From Paludibacteraceae bacterium (GTDB lineage: Bacteria; Bacteroidota; Bacteroidia; Bacteroidales; Paludibacteraceae), in contig JAGPGR010000125.1 of assembly GCA_018055865.1 (NCBI GenBank), forward strand, positions 1 to 5,995: DNA of 5,995 nt, given 5' to 3'. The notes beneath the pieces were generated by a model that worked only from the letters and a program-made list of their open reading frames with translations, had not been told where the DNA came from and did not search any database. Of this stretch, positions 1 through 5,031 are shown piece after piece (within the stretch, counting starts at the first letter, position 1; each line of letters opens with the position of its first letter). A program made the translations under genes and the position numbers.

Positions 1-460
1 AGGTGTAGTAACGGGACGATTCTTTTCGAAGTGGAAGGAAAAATAATTCTCCATGTGCGCTCTCATCATACACATCCATACTTATAAATCTGAAAGGCAA
101 CATGGCTATGTCGCTTTTTTTAGTCAATGTGCCGGTCACATAGTTGATATCCTGCGAATAGCTGTTTGGTGCCTTAAAAGTAAGCTTGCTGACCGATTCG
201 ATAATGGCTTTATCGTTTTTCCGGTCGTGAAGCACAAAGTTTGGAATCATATGTGTGTACTGGTACAAAAAATTTTTCTTTTTTGTATCTACCAGTGTCC
301 GCATATACACCTCTGCTTCGTACGAACGGGTCACTGCGCTATAGGTTTCTGCTGCCGACATGACCAGATTCATAATACTGTCAACCGGAGGAGTTTCAGC
401 AGCAATATTTGCAGTCGATAAAATCGAAAATATTATTGGTATGAAATATTTTAATCGCAT
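1..460 (-). CDS. DUF5686-family envelope protein, N-terminal part (gene runs off the left edge)
   Basis: The reverse strand reads open from an ATG at 460-458 to base 1, giving 153 residues without a stop; the C-terminal part lies outside the window. Residues 1-21 look like a Sec signal peptide: MRLK, then a hydrophobic run to about residue 16, then a small-residue stretch (STANIAA) before ETPP. The mature part has the pattern I associate with DUF5686: YEAEVYMR (47-54), a basic KKKN (60-63), IPNF (72-75), IIESVSKLTFKAPNSYSQ (86-103) and VTGT (108-111). Full-length members are several hundred residues, Bacteroidota-specific and predicted to end in an outer-membrane beta-barrel. No carboxypeptidase-regulatory-like domain precedes the DUF5686-like part here, so this is a short-N-terminus version. 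Molecular function is unknown. The start is supported by the signal peptide and by a -7 element about 20 bases upstream. Family assignment is from memory of the pattern. Confidence 0.72.
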   Translation of the reverse strand, partial: MRLKYFIPIIFSILSTANIAAETPPVDSIMNLVMSAAETYSAVTRSYEAEVYMRTLVDTKKKNFLYQYTHMIPNFVLHDRKNDKAIIESVSKLTFKAPNSYSQDINYVTGTLTKKSDIAMLPFRFISMDVYDESAHGELFFLPLRKESSRYYT

Positions 461-481
461 TGAGAATTTCTAAACAGAATA

Positions 482-489
482 CAAACTTA
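482..489 (-). promoter_or_regulatory. Bacteroidota -7 element for the DUF5686-type gene
   Basis: Read on the reverse strand this is TAAGTTTG, a full match to the Bacteroidota consensus TAnnTTTG. It lies 21 bases before the ATG at 460, implying a leader of roughly 15-20 bases. There is no clear TTG about 20 bases upstream, so the -33 half is weak. Confidence 0.55.
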
Positions 490-588
490 ACGCTTTTTTT
501 CGAATAATTTCTATGTAAAACCTTATGAAACAAATCTTTTTAATTTTTTAAGTTGAATGAAATATTTTTATTCTTCACCGTTTGTCCT

Positions 589-596
589 TACCTTTG
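589..596 (+). promoter_or_regulatory. Bacteroidota -7 element for the FemAB-family gene
   Basis: TACCTTTG matches TAnnTTTG exactly and is 30 bases upstream of the ATG at 627, giving a leader of about 25 bases. The region where a -33 TTG would be expected (around 565-570) is T-rich but has no TTG. With the reverse-strand element at 482-489 it makes 461-626 a divergent promoter region. Confidence 0.55.
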
Positions 597-626
597 CAGT
601 CTCTCTGAAAATTTTTTACCAAAACC

Positions 627-1757
627 ATGCTTACCAACATCCAAACCAAAGACATAAAGGAGCTAAACTCTACTCCCATAGTACAGCAAACTGCATTTTG
701 GTCGGTAGTGAAAAAAAAACTGGGTGCAACAACCATTGCCATCAACTTCAAATCAAAAGAATCATTTATTTATCATTCACCCTCCACTCCTCAGGACGAT
801 ATCATCGTTTCGGATTTATTGGTTATCATTCAAAAAATAGACCGCCAACACTCGGTAGCCTATGTGCCCTATGGTCCGGAATTAGAGCCTGCGGAAGAAT
901 TTCAGGGAATGTTTCTGGAGGAATTGTCGGAAAGTATTCGCTCTTTTCTGCCCGTGAATTGCATAATGATTCGTTACGACCTTTGCTGGGAGTCCTATTG
1001 GGCTAAAGATAAGGAACATTACGATGAGGACGGTTACTGGCAGGGCGAACCGCAAGTGACTACCCGGGAATTACGATTCAATTTCAATACGGTGAACTGG
1101 AATTTTCGCAAAGCAAGCTATAATATACTGCCATCTAACACAATATACCTCAATCTCAACAGAGAAATTGATGAAATACTTGCTTCAATGAAACCCAAGA
1201 CGAGGTACAACATCGGACTGGCTGCGCGAAAAGGTGTGAGCGTAAGAAAAACAGACATCAATCAAATAGATGTGTGGTATGACCTATACAGGCAAACGTC
1301 TGCCCGAAATAACATTTTTCTCAATGATATTAAATATTTTCAGGCGGTGCTATCCACAAAAATAAATGATTCAAAATCGCCTGCTGAAGTTAAACTGCTT
1401 ATTGCGGAGCACGAAGGTAAACCATTGGCAGCCATGTTTTTAATCATTACCGGCAACAGAGGCACTTATCTTTACGGCGCTTCGTCGACCGAGCAACGAA
1501 ACCTGATGGCAACCTACGCCCTGCAATGGGAAGCCATCAAAATATCCAAAATGAAAGGTTGTACGGAATACGACATGTTTGGAGTTTCGCCCGGACCGGA
1601 TAAGAATCATCCTTTATATGGCCTTTATCGCTTCAAAACGGGTTTTGGAGGAGATATTTTCCACAGTTTAGGCAGTTGGGATTATCCGCTGAACATGGAA
1701 AAATACAATATCTTTATCGCTACCGAACTGCAAAGTCAGGGATACCACAATCATTAA
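627..1757 (+). CDS. FemAB-family peptidyltransferase (FemX/FemA-like, GNAT fold)
   Basis: This 376-residue protein has the marks of the FemA/FemB/FemX family, cytoplasmic enzymes that transfer an aminoacyl group from charged tRNA to the lipid II stem peptide. Visible motifs are QTAFWSVVKKKLG (21-33, the family's entry motif), YVPYGPEL (79-86, matching the RGP-type loop), MKPKTRYNIGLAARKGV (188-204), YLYGASSTEQRN (281-292) followed by an MATYALQWEAI helix, EYDMFGV (314-320) and GLYRFKTGFGG (332-342). There is no signal peptide or membrane segment, and no obvious seryl-tRNA-synthetase-like coiled-coil insertion. Length is slightly above the usual 340-370. The ATG at 627 follows a -7 element at 589-596, and the entry motif starts soon after it. 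The gene is monocistronic and converges on the glycosyltransferase gene. Bacteroidota generally cross-link peptidoglycan directly, so the substrate is uncertain; another aminoacyl acceptor is possible. Family confidence is high, reaction confidence low. Confidence 0.88.
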   Translation: MLTNIQTKDIKELNSTPIVQQTAFWSVVKKKLGATTIAINFKSKESFIYHSPSTPQDDIIVSDLLVIIQKIDRQHSVAYVPYGPELEPAEEFQGMFLEELSESIRSFLPVNCIMIRYDLCWESYWAKDKEHYDEDGYWQGEPQVTTRELRFNFNTVNWNFRKASYNILPSNTIYLNLNREIDEILASMKPKTRYNIGLAARKGVSVRKTDINQIDVWYDLYRQTSARNNIFLNDIKYFQAVLSTKINDSKSPAEVKLLIAEHEGKPLAAMFLIITGNRGTYLYGASSTEQRNLMATYALQWEAIKISKMKGCTEYDMFGVSPGPDKNHPLYGLYRFKTGFGGDIFHSLGSWDYPLNMEKYNIFIATELQSQGYHNH

Positions 1758-1771
1758 TGCTGTAACCCTGA
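1736..1771. terminator. Imperfect inverted repeat across the convergent gene ends, possible shared terminator
   Basis: TCAGGG (1736-1741) pairs with CCCTGA (1766-1771), and inside an A/A mismatch TAC (1743-1745) pairs with GTA (1762-1764), leaving a 16-base loop. The structure covers the FemAB stop codon (1755-1757) and the whole 16-base gap to the glycosyltransferase stop (1774-1776). No proper T-run follows on either strand; the plus side is only T-rich. It is a plausible but weak bidirectional terminator. Confidence 0.3.
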
Positions 1772-1773
1772 AT

Positions 1774-2841
1774 TTACTCTTCTTCTACCAAAGGCTCTTC
1801 AAAGTCAACTATCACTTCGTTGCGGGGAATATCACTGAATTTTTTATGTCGTTTGATATAAAATTCATAAATCAAACTATTTTGTGATATTTCATGAAAA
1901 GTGGACTGAACAGATTTCAGGATATTCTCCTTTCGCTTTTCGGAAAAACGCGCCTGCATGGTTCTAAAATCGGTTCGTGCATCTGTGATGGCTTTCACGT
2001 TTTGAATTTTACCCTGAATCAGGAGGTGAAATGCTGCTAAATTATCGAGATAAAACCGGGCATTGAAAGTTTTGGCCAAACTCCTGTGAGGCAGATTCTT
2101 ATAAAGCATCAGGAGGTTATTTCTAAAATTGAGGTAAGTTTTTTTAGGATGTTCGGCATTCAACGTTCCACCACCCAGGTGATAAACAACGCTTTGAGGA
2201 TTGCATACAATGCGTCTTCCGCGGCTTTTCAACCGCCAGCACAGATCAATTTCTTCCATGTGTGCAAAAAACTCCTCATCAAGTGCTCCTGCTTTCCAAT
2301 AATCTTCGGACCGGATAAAAAGGCATGCTCCCGAAGCCCAAAACACATCGCGAATATCATCATATTGCCCTTTATCTTCTTCCACTACGCCAAAAATGCG
2401 ACCCCGACAAAAAGGGTAGCCATATTTGTCGATAAATCCTCCGGCAGCTCCGGCATATTCAAACCAGTTGCGCCGTTGGTAGGAAAGAATTTTAGGCTGA
2501 CAAGCTGCCACACGCGGATTGCTCTTCATGTAGGCGTACAACACTTTCAGCCAGTCTTTCGTAACCTCTACATCCGAATTGAGCAATACGTAATACTCGC
2601 TTTTAATCTTTTCAAGGGCACGGTTGTAGCCTCCGGAAAAGCCGTAATTCTTATCCAAAACATCGGTTCGGATGGTTGGATAATTCTTTCGGAGAAATTC
2701 TACCGAATCATCAGTTGAAGCATTATCTGCCACTACGATTTCGGCTTCCGGCATATCCTTGACGCTTTCCACCAAAAAAGGCAGAAATTCTTCCAGGTAT
2801 TTTTTCCCGTTCCAGTTAAGTATAACTACTGATATTGACAT
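1774..2841 (-). CDS. Family 2 glycosyltransferase (GT-A fold, WbbL/rhamnosyltransferase-like)
   Basis: This 355-residue protein transfers a sugar from a nucleotide-sugar donor, most likely to a lipid-linked or surface polysaccharide acceptor on the cytoplasmic side of the inner membrane. It begins directly with the GT2 nucleotide-binding strand, SVVILNWNG (4-12), then VVADNAST (36-43), NYGFSGGYN (65-73) and the metal-binding DxD-type motif LLNSDVEV (86-93). The acceptor half carries WASGACLFIRS (168-178), the catalytic-base region FFAHMEEIDLCWR (191-203, typical of WbbL-like members) and VVYHLGGGT (218-226). Residues from about 235 form a basic, aromatic-rich tail (NFRNNLLMLYKNL) without an evident transmembrane helix, ending in an acidic EEPLVEEE. 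The length is normal for the subfamily. The ATG at 2841 is the first possible start and leaves no room for a shorter domain. Sugar and acceptor cannot be read from sequence. It lies on the same strand as the acyltransferase at 3115-3993, but 273 bases and repeats separate them, so cotranscription is doubtful. Confidence 0.92.
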   Translation of the reverse strand: MSISVVILNWNGKKYLEEFLPFLVESVKDMPEAEIVVADNASTDDSVEFLRKNYPTIRTDVLDKNYGFSGGYNRALEKIKSEYYVLLNSDVEVTKDWLKVLYAYMKSNPRVAACQPKILSYQRRNWFEYAGAAGGFIDKYGYPFCRGRIFGVVEEDKGQYDDIRDVFWASGACLFIRSEDYWKAGALDEEFFAHMEEIDLCWRLKSRGRRIVCNPQSVVYHLGGGTLNAEHPKKTYLNFRNNLLMLYKNLPHRSLAKTFNARFYLDNLAAFHLLIQGKIQNVKAITDARTDFRTMQARFSEKRKENILKSVQSTFHEISQNSLIYEFYIKRHKKFSDIPRNEVIVDFEEPLVEEE

Positions 2842-2863
2842 TTTATTTTAAATTTAGAAGCAA

Positions 2864-2893
2864 TCTAAATCCTCCTTAGGGGGACTTTTGAAA
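2864..2893. repeat. Small hairpin with flanks, likely dispersed intergenic repeat
   Basis: TCCTCC (2870-2875) and GGGGGA (2879-2884) form a six-pair stem with one T/G wobble around a TTA loop, flanked by CTAAA on the left and CTTTTGAAA on the right. From memory, sequences of this style (CTAAATC, C-run, G-run, ACTTTTGAAA) are scattered in many Bacteroidota intergenic regions. It lies in the leader of the glycosyltransferase gene, 23-50 bases before its ATG. Confidence 0.45.
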
Positions 2894-2905
2894 CACAGAA
2901 ATACA

Positions 2906-2937
2906 CAAACGATACTATTGTGACAAGAAATTTTCAA
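2906..2937 (-). promoter_or_regulatory. Possible promoter for the glycosyltransferase gene
   Basis: On the reverse strand a TTG (2937-2935) is followed after 21 bases by ATCGTTTG (2913-2906). The TTTG and spacing are right, but the TA lies one base too far upstream (TA, three bases, TTTG). It would give a leader of about 60 bases containing the hairpin at 2870-2884. This is the best candidate in the gap, but not strong. Confidence 0.3.
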
Positions 2938-2966
2938 TCTGCACTTTACTTATCTTATAGTTAGTT

Positions 2967-2998
2967 TTGGTTTAATTTACGTCATTTTTTTTTCTTTG
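2967..2998 (+). promoter_or_regulatory. Orphan rightward promoter-like sequence
   Basis: TTG (2967-2969) is followed after 21 bases by TTTCTTTG (2991-2998), a seven-of-eight match to TAnnTTTG with a normal spacer. It points rightward into a gap without any ATG on that strand before the antisense side of the acyltransferase gene. It could be the relic of a lost gene, the promoter of a short RNA, or chance in T-rich DNA. Confidence 0.3.
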
Positions 2999-3017
2999 CA
3001 AGTCTCTCAACAATAGA

Positions 3018-3058
3018 CTAATCAATCATTTAACAATTCAACGACTCATCCATTCAAC
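3018..3058. repeat. Degenerate short tandem repeat of GTTGAATT-like units
   Basis: Read on the reverse strand this contains GTTGAATGG (3058-3050), GTTGAATT (3042-3035), GTTAAATGA (3034-3026) and a partial TTGATTAG (3025-3018), spaced by about eight to nine bases with one spacer unit. Strings of such 8-9-base units occur between genes in many Bacteroidota, from memory. No reading frame of useful length runs through it on either strand. Confidence 0.4.
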
Positions 3059-3095
3059 CTTTATTTTCGTTATATTAGCCTTCCTTTTGGGAGAT

Positions 3096-3112
3096 CTGCC
3101 TGCGGCAGGCAG
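3096..3112. repeat. GC-rich palindrome, REP-like intergenic repeat
   Basis: CTGCCTGCGGCAGGCAG is a perfect palindrome with 8-base arms around a single central G, strikingly GC-rich in AT-rich surroundings. It starts two bases after the stop codon of the acyltransferase gene at 3115. No T-run follows on either strand, so it does not look like a Rho-independent terminator. It may protect the 3' end of the mRNA or be a dispersed repeat. Palindromes of this sequence type recur in Bacteroidota genomes, from memory. Confidence 0.6.
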
Positions 3113-3114
3113 GT

Positions 3115-3993
3115 TTAGGAGCTTATCTTCCTCGTATATTTCCACCTTTTGTGTGTCCAAAGCCAGATGGAAGGATCACGCAGAATATCATCCTCCAGCA
3201 ATCGCATGTATTTTTCACTTATTTCATATTCGGGTGTATCTTTCGGATGAATCGAAAGAGGGATAAGCTCGGTAGTGTAGTACCCACGTTTGAGTTTTTT
3301 CAGTCGGGCGTAATAAACAGGGTAATCAAACTTGCGTGCAAGCTGCTCTGTGCCGGTTATTACTGCCGTTCGTTGATTGAGAAACTGCGTAAAATAATGC
3401 ATACTCGTCCTGCTCGGAGATTGATCCGAAATCATTCCATACATCCCGAGTTTACCTTTTTTGCGCATATCTATCATTACTCGCAGCAAATTTTTCATCT
3501 CAATCGTTTCTGTACCAAACCGATTTCTTATTTTATAAATTATCCTGTCGGATAACTCGTTTTTCTGCTTTTTGTAAATCGGATAAATCGGTTTATCTTC
3601 AGGCAGATACAACGAAAAAGATGAATTCCATTCCCAGCTTCCGTAATGAGATGAATACAACATCACACAGCGACCTTCATCGTAGTGCTTCAAAGCTGGT
3701 TCGAAACCGGTGTACATCATACGCTTTTTGATTTCACTTTCACTTATGCGTGCAAATTTCAGGCTTTCAAAAATCAAATCGCAGAAATGACGGTAGAATT
3801 TCTTTTCTATTACACGTCTTTCCTTTTCTGTTTTATCGGGGAATGACCATTTCAGATTATCCCTCACCACTTTCTTTCTGTAACCAATCAGGTGGTAAAT
3901 GATTGGATATACAATATCAGACAACACATACAGAACCCGAAACGGCAGCATTGAAATGAATGAAACAAAACCAAAAGCGAAATAGTAAATCAT
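3115..3993 (-). CDS. LpxL/HtrB-like late acyltransferase (lysophospholipid acyltransferase superfamily)
   Basis: This 292-residue protein belongs to the family that adds the secondary, late acyl chain to lipid A at the cytoplasmic face of the inner membrane. It opens with a hydrophobic anchor (about 2-37) containing the family pattern SMLPFRVLYVLSDIVYP (14-30), followed by YRKKVVRDNLKWSFP (38-52). The catalytic HX4E motif is H116 and E121 in SSHYGSWEW (114-122). Further family marks are GMISDQSP (186-193) and FLNQRTAVITGTEQLARK (204-221), the acceptor-proximal region. Length is close to the usual 290-310. The start is fixed because an in-frame TAA lies two codons upstream of the ATG at 3993. 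Upstream on the same strand, 72 bases away, is a small acidic protein gene, with a terminator-like hairpin between. Downstream the stop is followed by a GC-rich palindrome. Lipid A is the expected acceptor, but related members acylate other lipids such as aminolipids, so no gene symbol is given. Confidence 0.9.
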   Translation of the reverse strand: MIYYFAFGFVSFISMLPFRVLYVLSDIVYPIIYHLIGYRKKVVRDNLKWSFPDKTEKERRVIEKKFYRHFCDLIFESLKFARISESEIKKRMMYTGFEPALKHYDEGRCVMLYSSHYGSWEWNSSFSLYLPEDKPIYPIYKKQKNELSDRIIYKIRNRFGTETIEMKNLLRVMIDMRKKGKLGMYGMISDQSPSRTSMHYFTQFLNQRTAVITGTEQLARKFDYPVYYARLKKLKRGYYTTELIPLSIHPKDTPEYEISEKYMRLLEDDILRDPSIWLWTHKRWKYTRKISS

Positions 3994-4005
3994 CTGTTAA
4001 TAAGG

Positions 4006-4042
4006 AAAAAAACACCCCAACAAGTTCATGTTAAGGTGTTTT
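4006..4042 (-). terminator. Rho-independent terminator or attenuator between the acidic gene and the acyltransferase gene
   Basis: On the reverse strand AAAACACCTTAACA (4042-4029) pairs with TGTTGGGGTGTTTT (4022-4009) around the loop TGAACT. In RNA the two U/G oppositions are wobble pairs, so the 14-pair stem is continuous, and it is followed by U residues down to 4006. On the plus strand the same positions are C/A mismatches and no long T-run follows, so the signal faces leftward. It begins 23 bases after the stop of the acidic gene and ends 12 bases before the acyltransferase ATG, leaving no room for a promoter between them. Confidence 0.7.
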
Positions 4043-4065
4043 ATTAGTCAAATCAATTGTTAATA

Positions 4066-4404
4066 TTATTCTTCGTCATCGTCGGTATATATCCCCAACG
4101 ATTTGCCGTATTCGTATTCTGCATCCAGTACAAACTGTATTTCATCTTCATTCAGATCAATACCGTCTTTTTTAGCAGCTTTTATAACAAATTTCAGCAT
4201 TTCTTCTTCATCAATGCTTGCTTCTTCGGCAGTATCATCACCAATAAAACCTTTTTCGTCGTAATAGTCATACAATACGTCCAGTACATAATTTACGTTA
4301 TCTTCAGTCACCCGACTTTTCATTTCTTCGGTAACCAGATTTGTGATGTATTTCACGGCATCGTCGTCATCATAAATCAATAAATCGTCTTCTTCGGTTT
4401 TCAT
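4066..4404 (-). CDS. Small, highly acidic, internally duplicated protein of unknown function
   Basis: This 112-residue protein has about 37 Asp or Glu against 10 Lys or Arg, a net charge near -27, and no Cys, His, Trp or Pro. It has no signal peptide or membrane segment, so it is probably cytoplasmic. I see two related halves of roughly 45 residues. DDAVKYI (14-20) matches EEMLKFV (67-73), and VTEDNVNYVLDVLYDYYDEKGF (32-53) matches LNEDEIQFVLDAEYEYGKSLGI (84-105), both ending in an acidic run. The hydrophobic spacing suggests paired amphipathic helices. Similar short acidic proteins exist in Bacteroidales genomes as hypothetical proteins, from memory; I know of no assigned function. The ATG at 4404 follows a matching -7 element and an A-rich leader. 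It is divergent from rnpB and lies upstream of the acyltransferase gene, separated by a terminator-like hairpin. It is convincingly a real gene: the rightward reading frame over the same bases is a low-complexity shadow. Confidence 0.85.
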   Translation of the reverse strand: MKTEEDDLLIYDDDDAVKYITNLVTEEMKSRVTEDNVNYVLDVLYDYYDEKGFIGDDTAEEASIDEEEMLKFVIKAAKKDGIDLNEDEIQFVLDAEYEYGKSLGIYTDDDEE

Positions 4405-4410
4405 AAGATG

Positions 4411-4436
4411 GTAGTTTTTTTATTAGTAGTTTTTTT
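4411..4436. repeat. Exact 11-base direct repeat in the leader of the acidic gene
   Basis: GTAGTTTTTTT occurs at 4411-4421 and again at 4426-4436, separated by ATTA (period 15). In the mRNA it reads as two AAAAAAACTAC copies just before the start codon, the second ending 7 bases from the ATG. A-rich leaders commonly help initiation in Bacteroidota in place of a Shine-Dalgarno sequence; the exact duplication is unusual. Confidence 0.6.
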
Positions 4437-4455
4437 GATGTGATATAATAACATT

Positions 4456-4463
4456 CAAAGATA
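4456..4463 (-). promoter_or_regulatory. Bacteroidota -7 element for the acidic protein gene
   Basis: On the reverse strand this is TATCTTTG, a full match to TAnnTTTG and identical to the element in front of rnpB. It lies 51 bases upstream of the ATG at 4404, implying a leader of about 45 bases that contains the 11-base direct repeat. No TTG is found at the expected -33 position. Confidence 0.6.
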
Positions 4464-4580
4464 AATCATTTTTATTTTATTTACGTTTAATTTTAGTTTT
4501 TATTAATGAAAAAAATCAATAAACGGATACGTACGTTCAATCCTTTTTGTGGTTCGATTCCGGTACAAATTGGTCTGATT

Positions 4581-4611
4581 TTGGATTTTAATCAAAATTT
4601 GATTATCTTTG
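4581..4611 (+). promoter_or_regulatory. rnpB promoter
   Basis: TTG (4581-4583) is followed after 20 bases by TATCTTTG (4604-4611). Both halves and the spacing fit the Bacteroidota housekeeping promoter (TTG, 19-23 bases, TAnnTTTG). Transcription would start about 5-8 bases downstream, which coincides with the first base of the rnpB P1 helix at 4618. This is the best promoter in the window. Confidence 0.75.
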
Positions 4612-4617
4612 CCATTG

Positions 4618-4977
4618 AACAGCAGGTCGGTTTGTCGCTGTCCTGTCATGCGGGATAGAGGAAAGTCCGGGCAACAAAGAGCACCATATTTCCTAACGGG
4701 AAGTTGTCAGTGATGGCAAAGTAGTGTAACAGAAAATAACCGTCCGTCAGTTGACGGATAAGGGTGAAAAGGTGAGGTAAGAGCTTACCGGAGCCGGTGG
4801 CGACACCGGTTGCCGTACACCTTATGGGTTGCAAGATCATGTATACCGGCGCAGTAGGGTGGCTCGTCCGATGCCGGGGGGTAGATTGCTAGATTCCGTC
4901 AGTGATGACGGAGCCAGATAAATGACAAACAGTGTGCTTCATGCACATTACAGAACCCGGCTTACAGACCTGCTGTT
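4618..4977 (+). ncRNA. rnpB: RNase P RNA, bacterial class A
   Basis: This is the catalytic RNA that, with the RnpA protein, removes 5' leaders from pre-tRNAs. The ends pair as P1: AACAGCAGGTC (4618-4628) with GACCTGCTGTT (4967-4977), 11 pairs. The two halves of the P4 core are present, GAGGAAAGTCCGGGC (4658-4672) and ACAGAACCCGGCTTACAG (4949-4966). Other conserved parts are ACAGAAAATAACCG (4729-4742), GGTAAGAGCTTACC (4776-4789), a P15 loop with GGGTGG (4857-4862) that would contact the tRNA CCA end, and AGATAAATGAC (4915-4925). P18 is TCCGTCA, GTGA, TGACGGA (4895-4912), a GNRA-type tetraloop. The P8/P9 region is reduced to one hairpin (4743-4758). Length of about 360 is normal. The promoter sits directly upstream, and P1 plus the T-run forms the terminator. 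Exact mature ends may differ by a few bases. Confidence 0.97.
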
Positions 4978-4984
4978 TTTTTTT
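4967..4984 (+). terminator. T-run ending rnpB
   Basis: The 3' strand of P1 (4967-4977) runs straight into nine consecutive T residues (4976-4984). The P1 helix itself is long range, so it is not a classical local hairpin, but the transcript very probably ends here. The next gene starts at 5032, 47 bases further on. Confidence 0.55.
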
Positions 4985-5031
4985 ATTTGAACCAAAAAAA
5001 GCTGTATAATAACTGCTGTAAATATCATCAG

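Noticed and set aside
53..421. Rightward reading frame of 122 codons
   Set aside because: It lies antisense to the signal-peptide-bearing DUF5686-type gene; its Cys/His-rich translation resembles no family and it has no promoter.
557..1006. Rightward reading frame of 149 codons overlapping the start of the FemAB gene
   Set aside because: It is out of frame with the clearly recognisable FemAB protein, starts upstream of that gene's -7 element, and its composition is that of a shadow frame.
2086..2718. Rightward reading frame of 210 codons
   Set aside because: It is wholly antisense to the glycosyltransferase, whose motifs are intact throughout; no family pattern is visible.
3151..3555. Rightward reading frame of 134 codons
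   Set aside because: It is antisense to the conserved C-terminal half of the acyltransferase and has no independent support.
4057..4383. Rightward Phe/Ile-rich frame that mimics a membrane protein
   Set aside because: It is the complement of the Asp/Glu-rich codons of the acidic gene: GAA/GAT read backwards gives Phe/Ile codons, so the hydrophobicity is an artefact.
4646..4840. Leftward 64-codon frame
   Set aside because: It is antisense within the highly conserved RNase P RNA.
5005..5010. TATAAT, a perfect E. coli-type -10 box, upstream of the YihY-family gene
   Set aside because: There is no -35 at the right spacing, and the Bacteroidota primary sigma factor uses TAnnTTTG; a TTTATTTG at 4982-4989 is also imperfect and overlaps the rnpB T-run.
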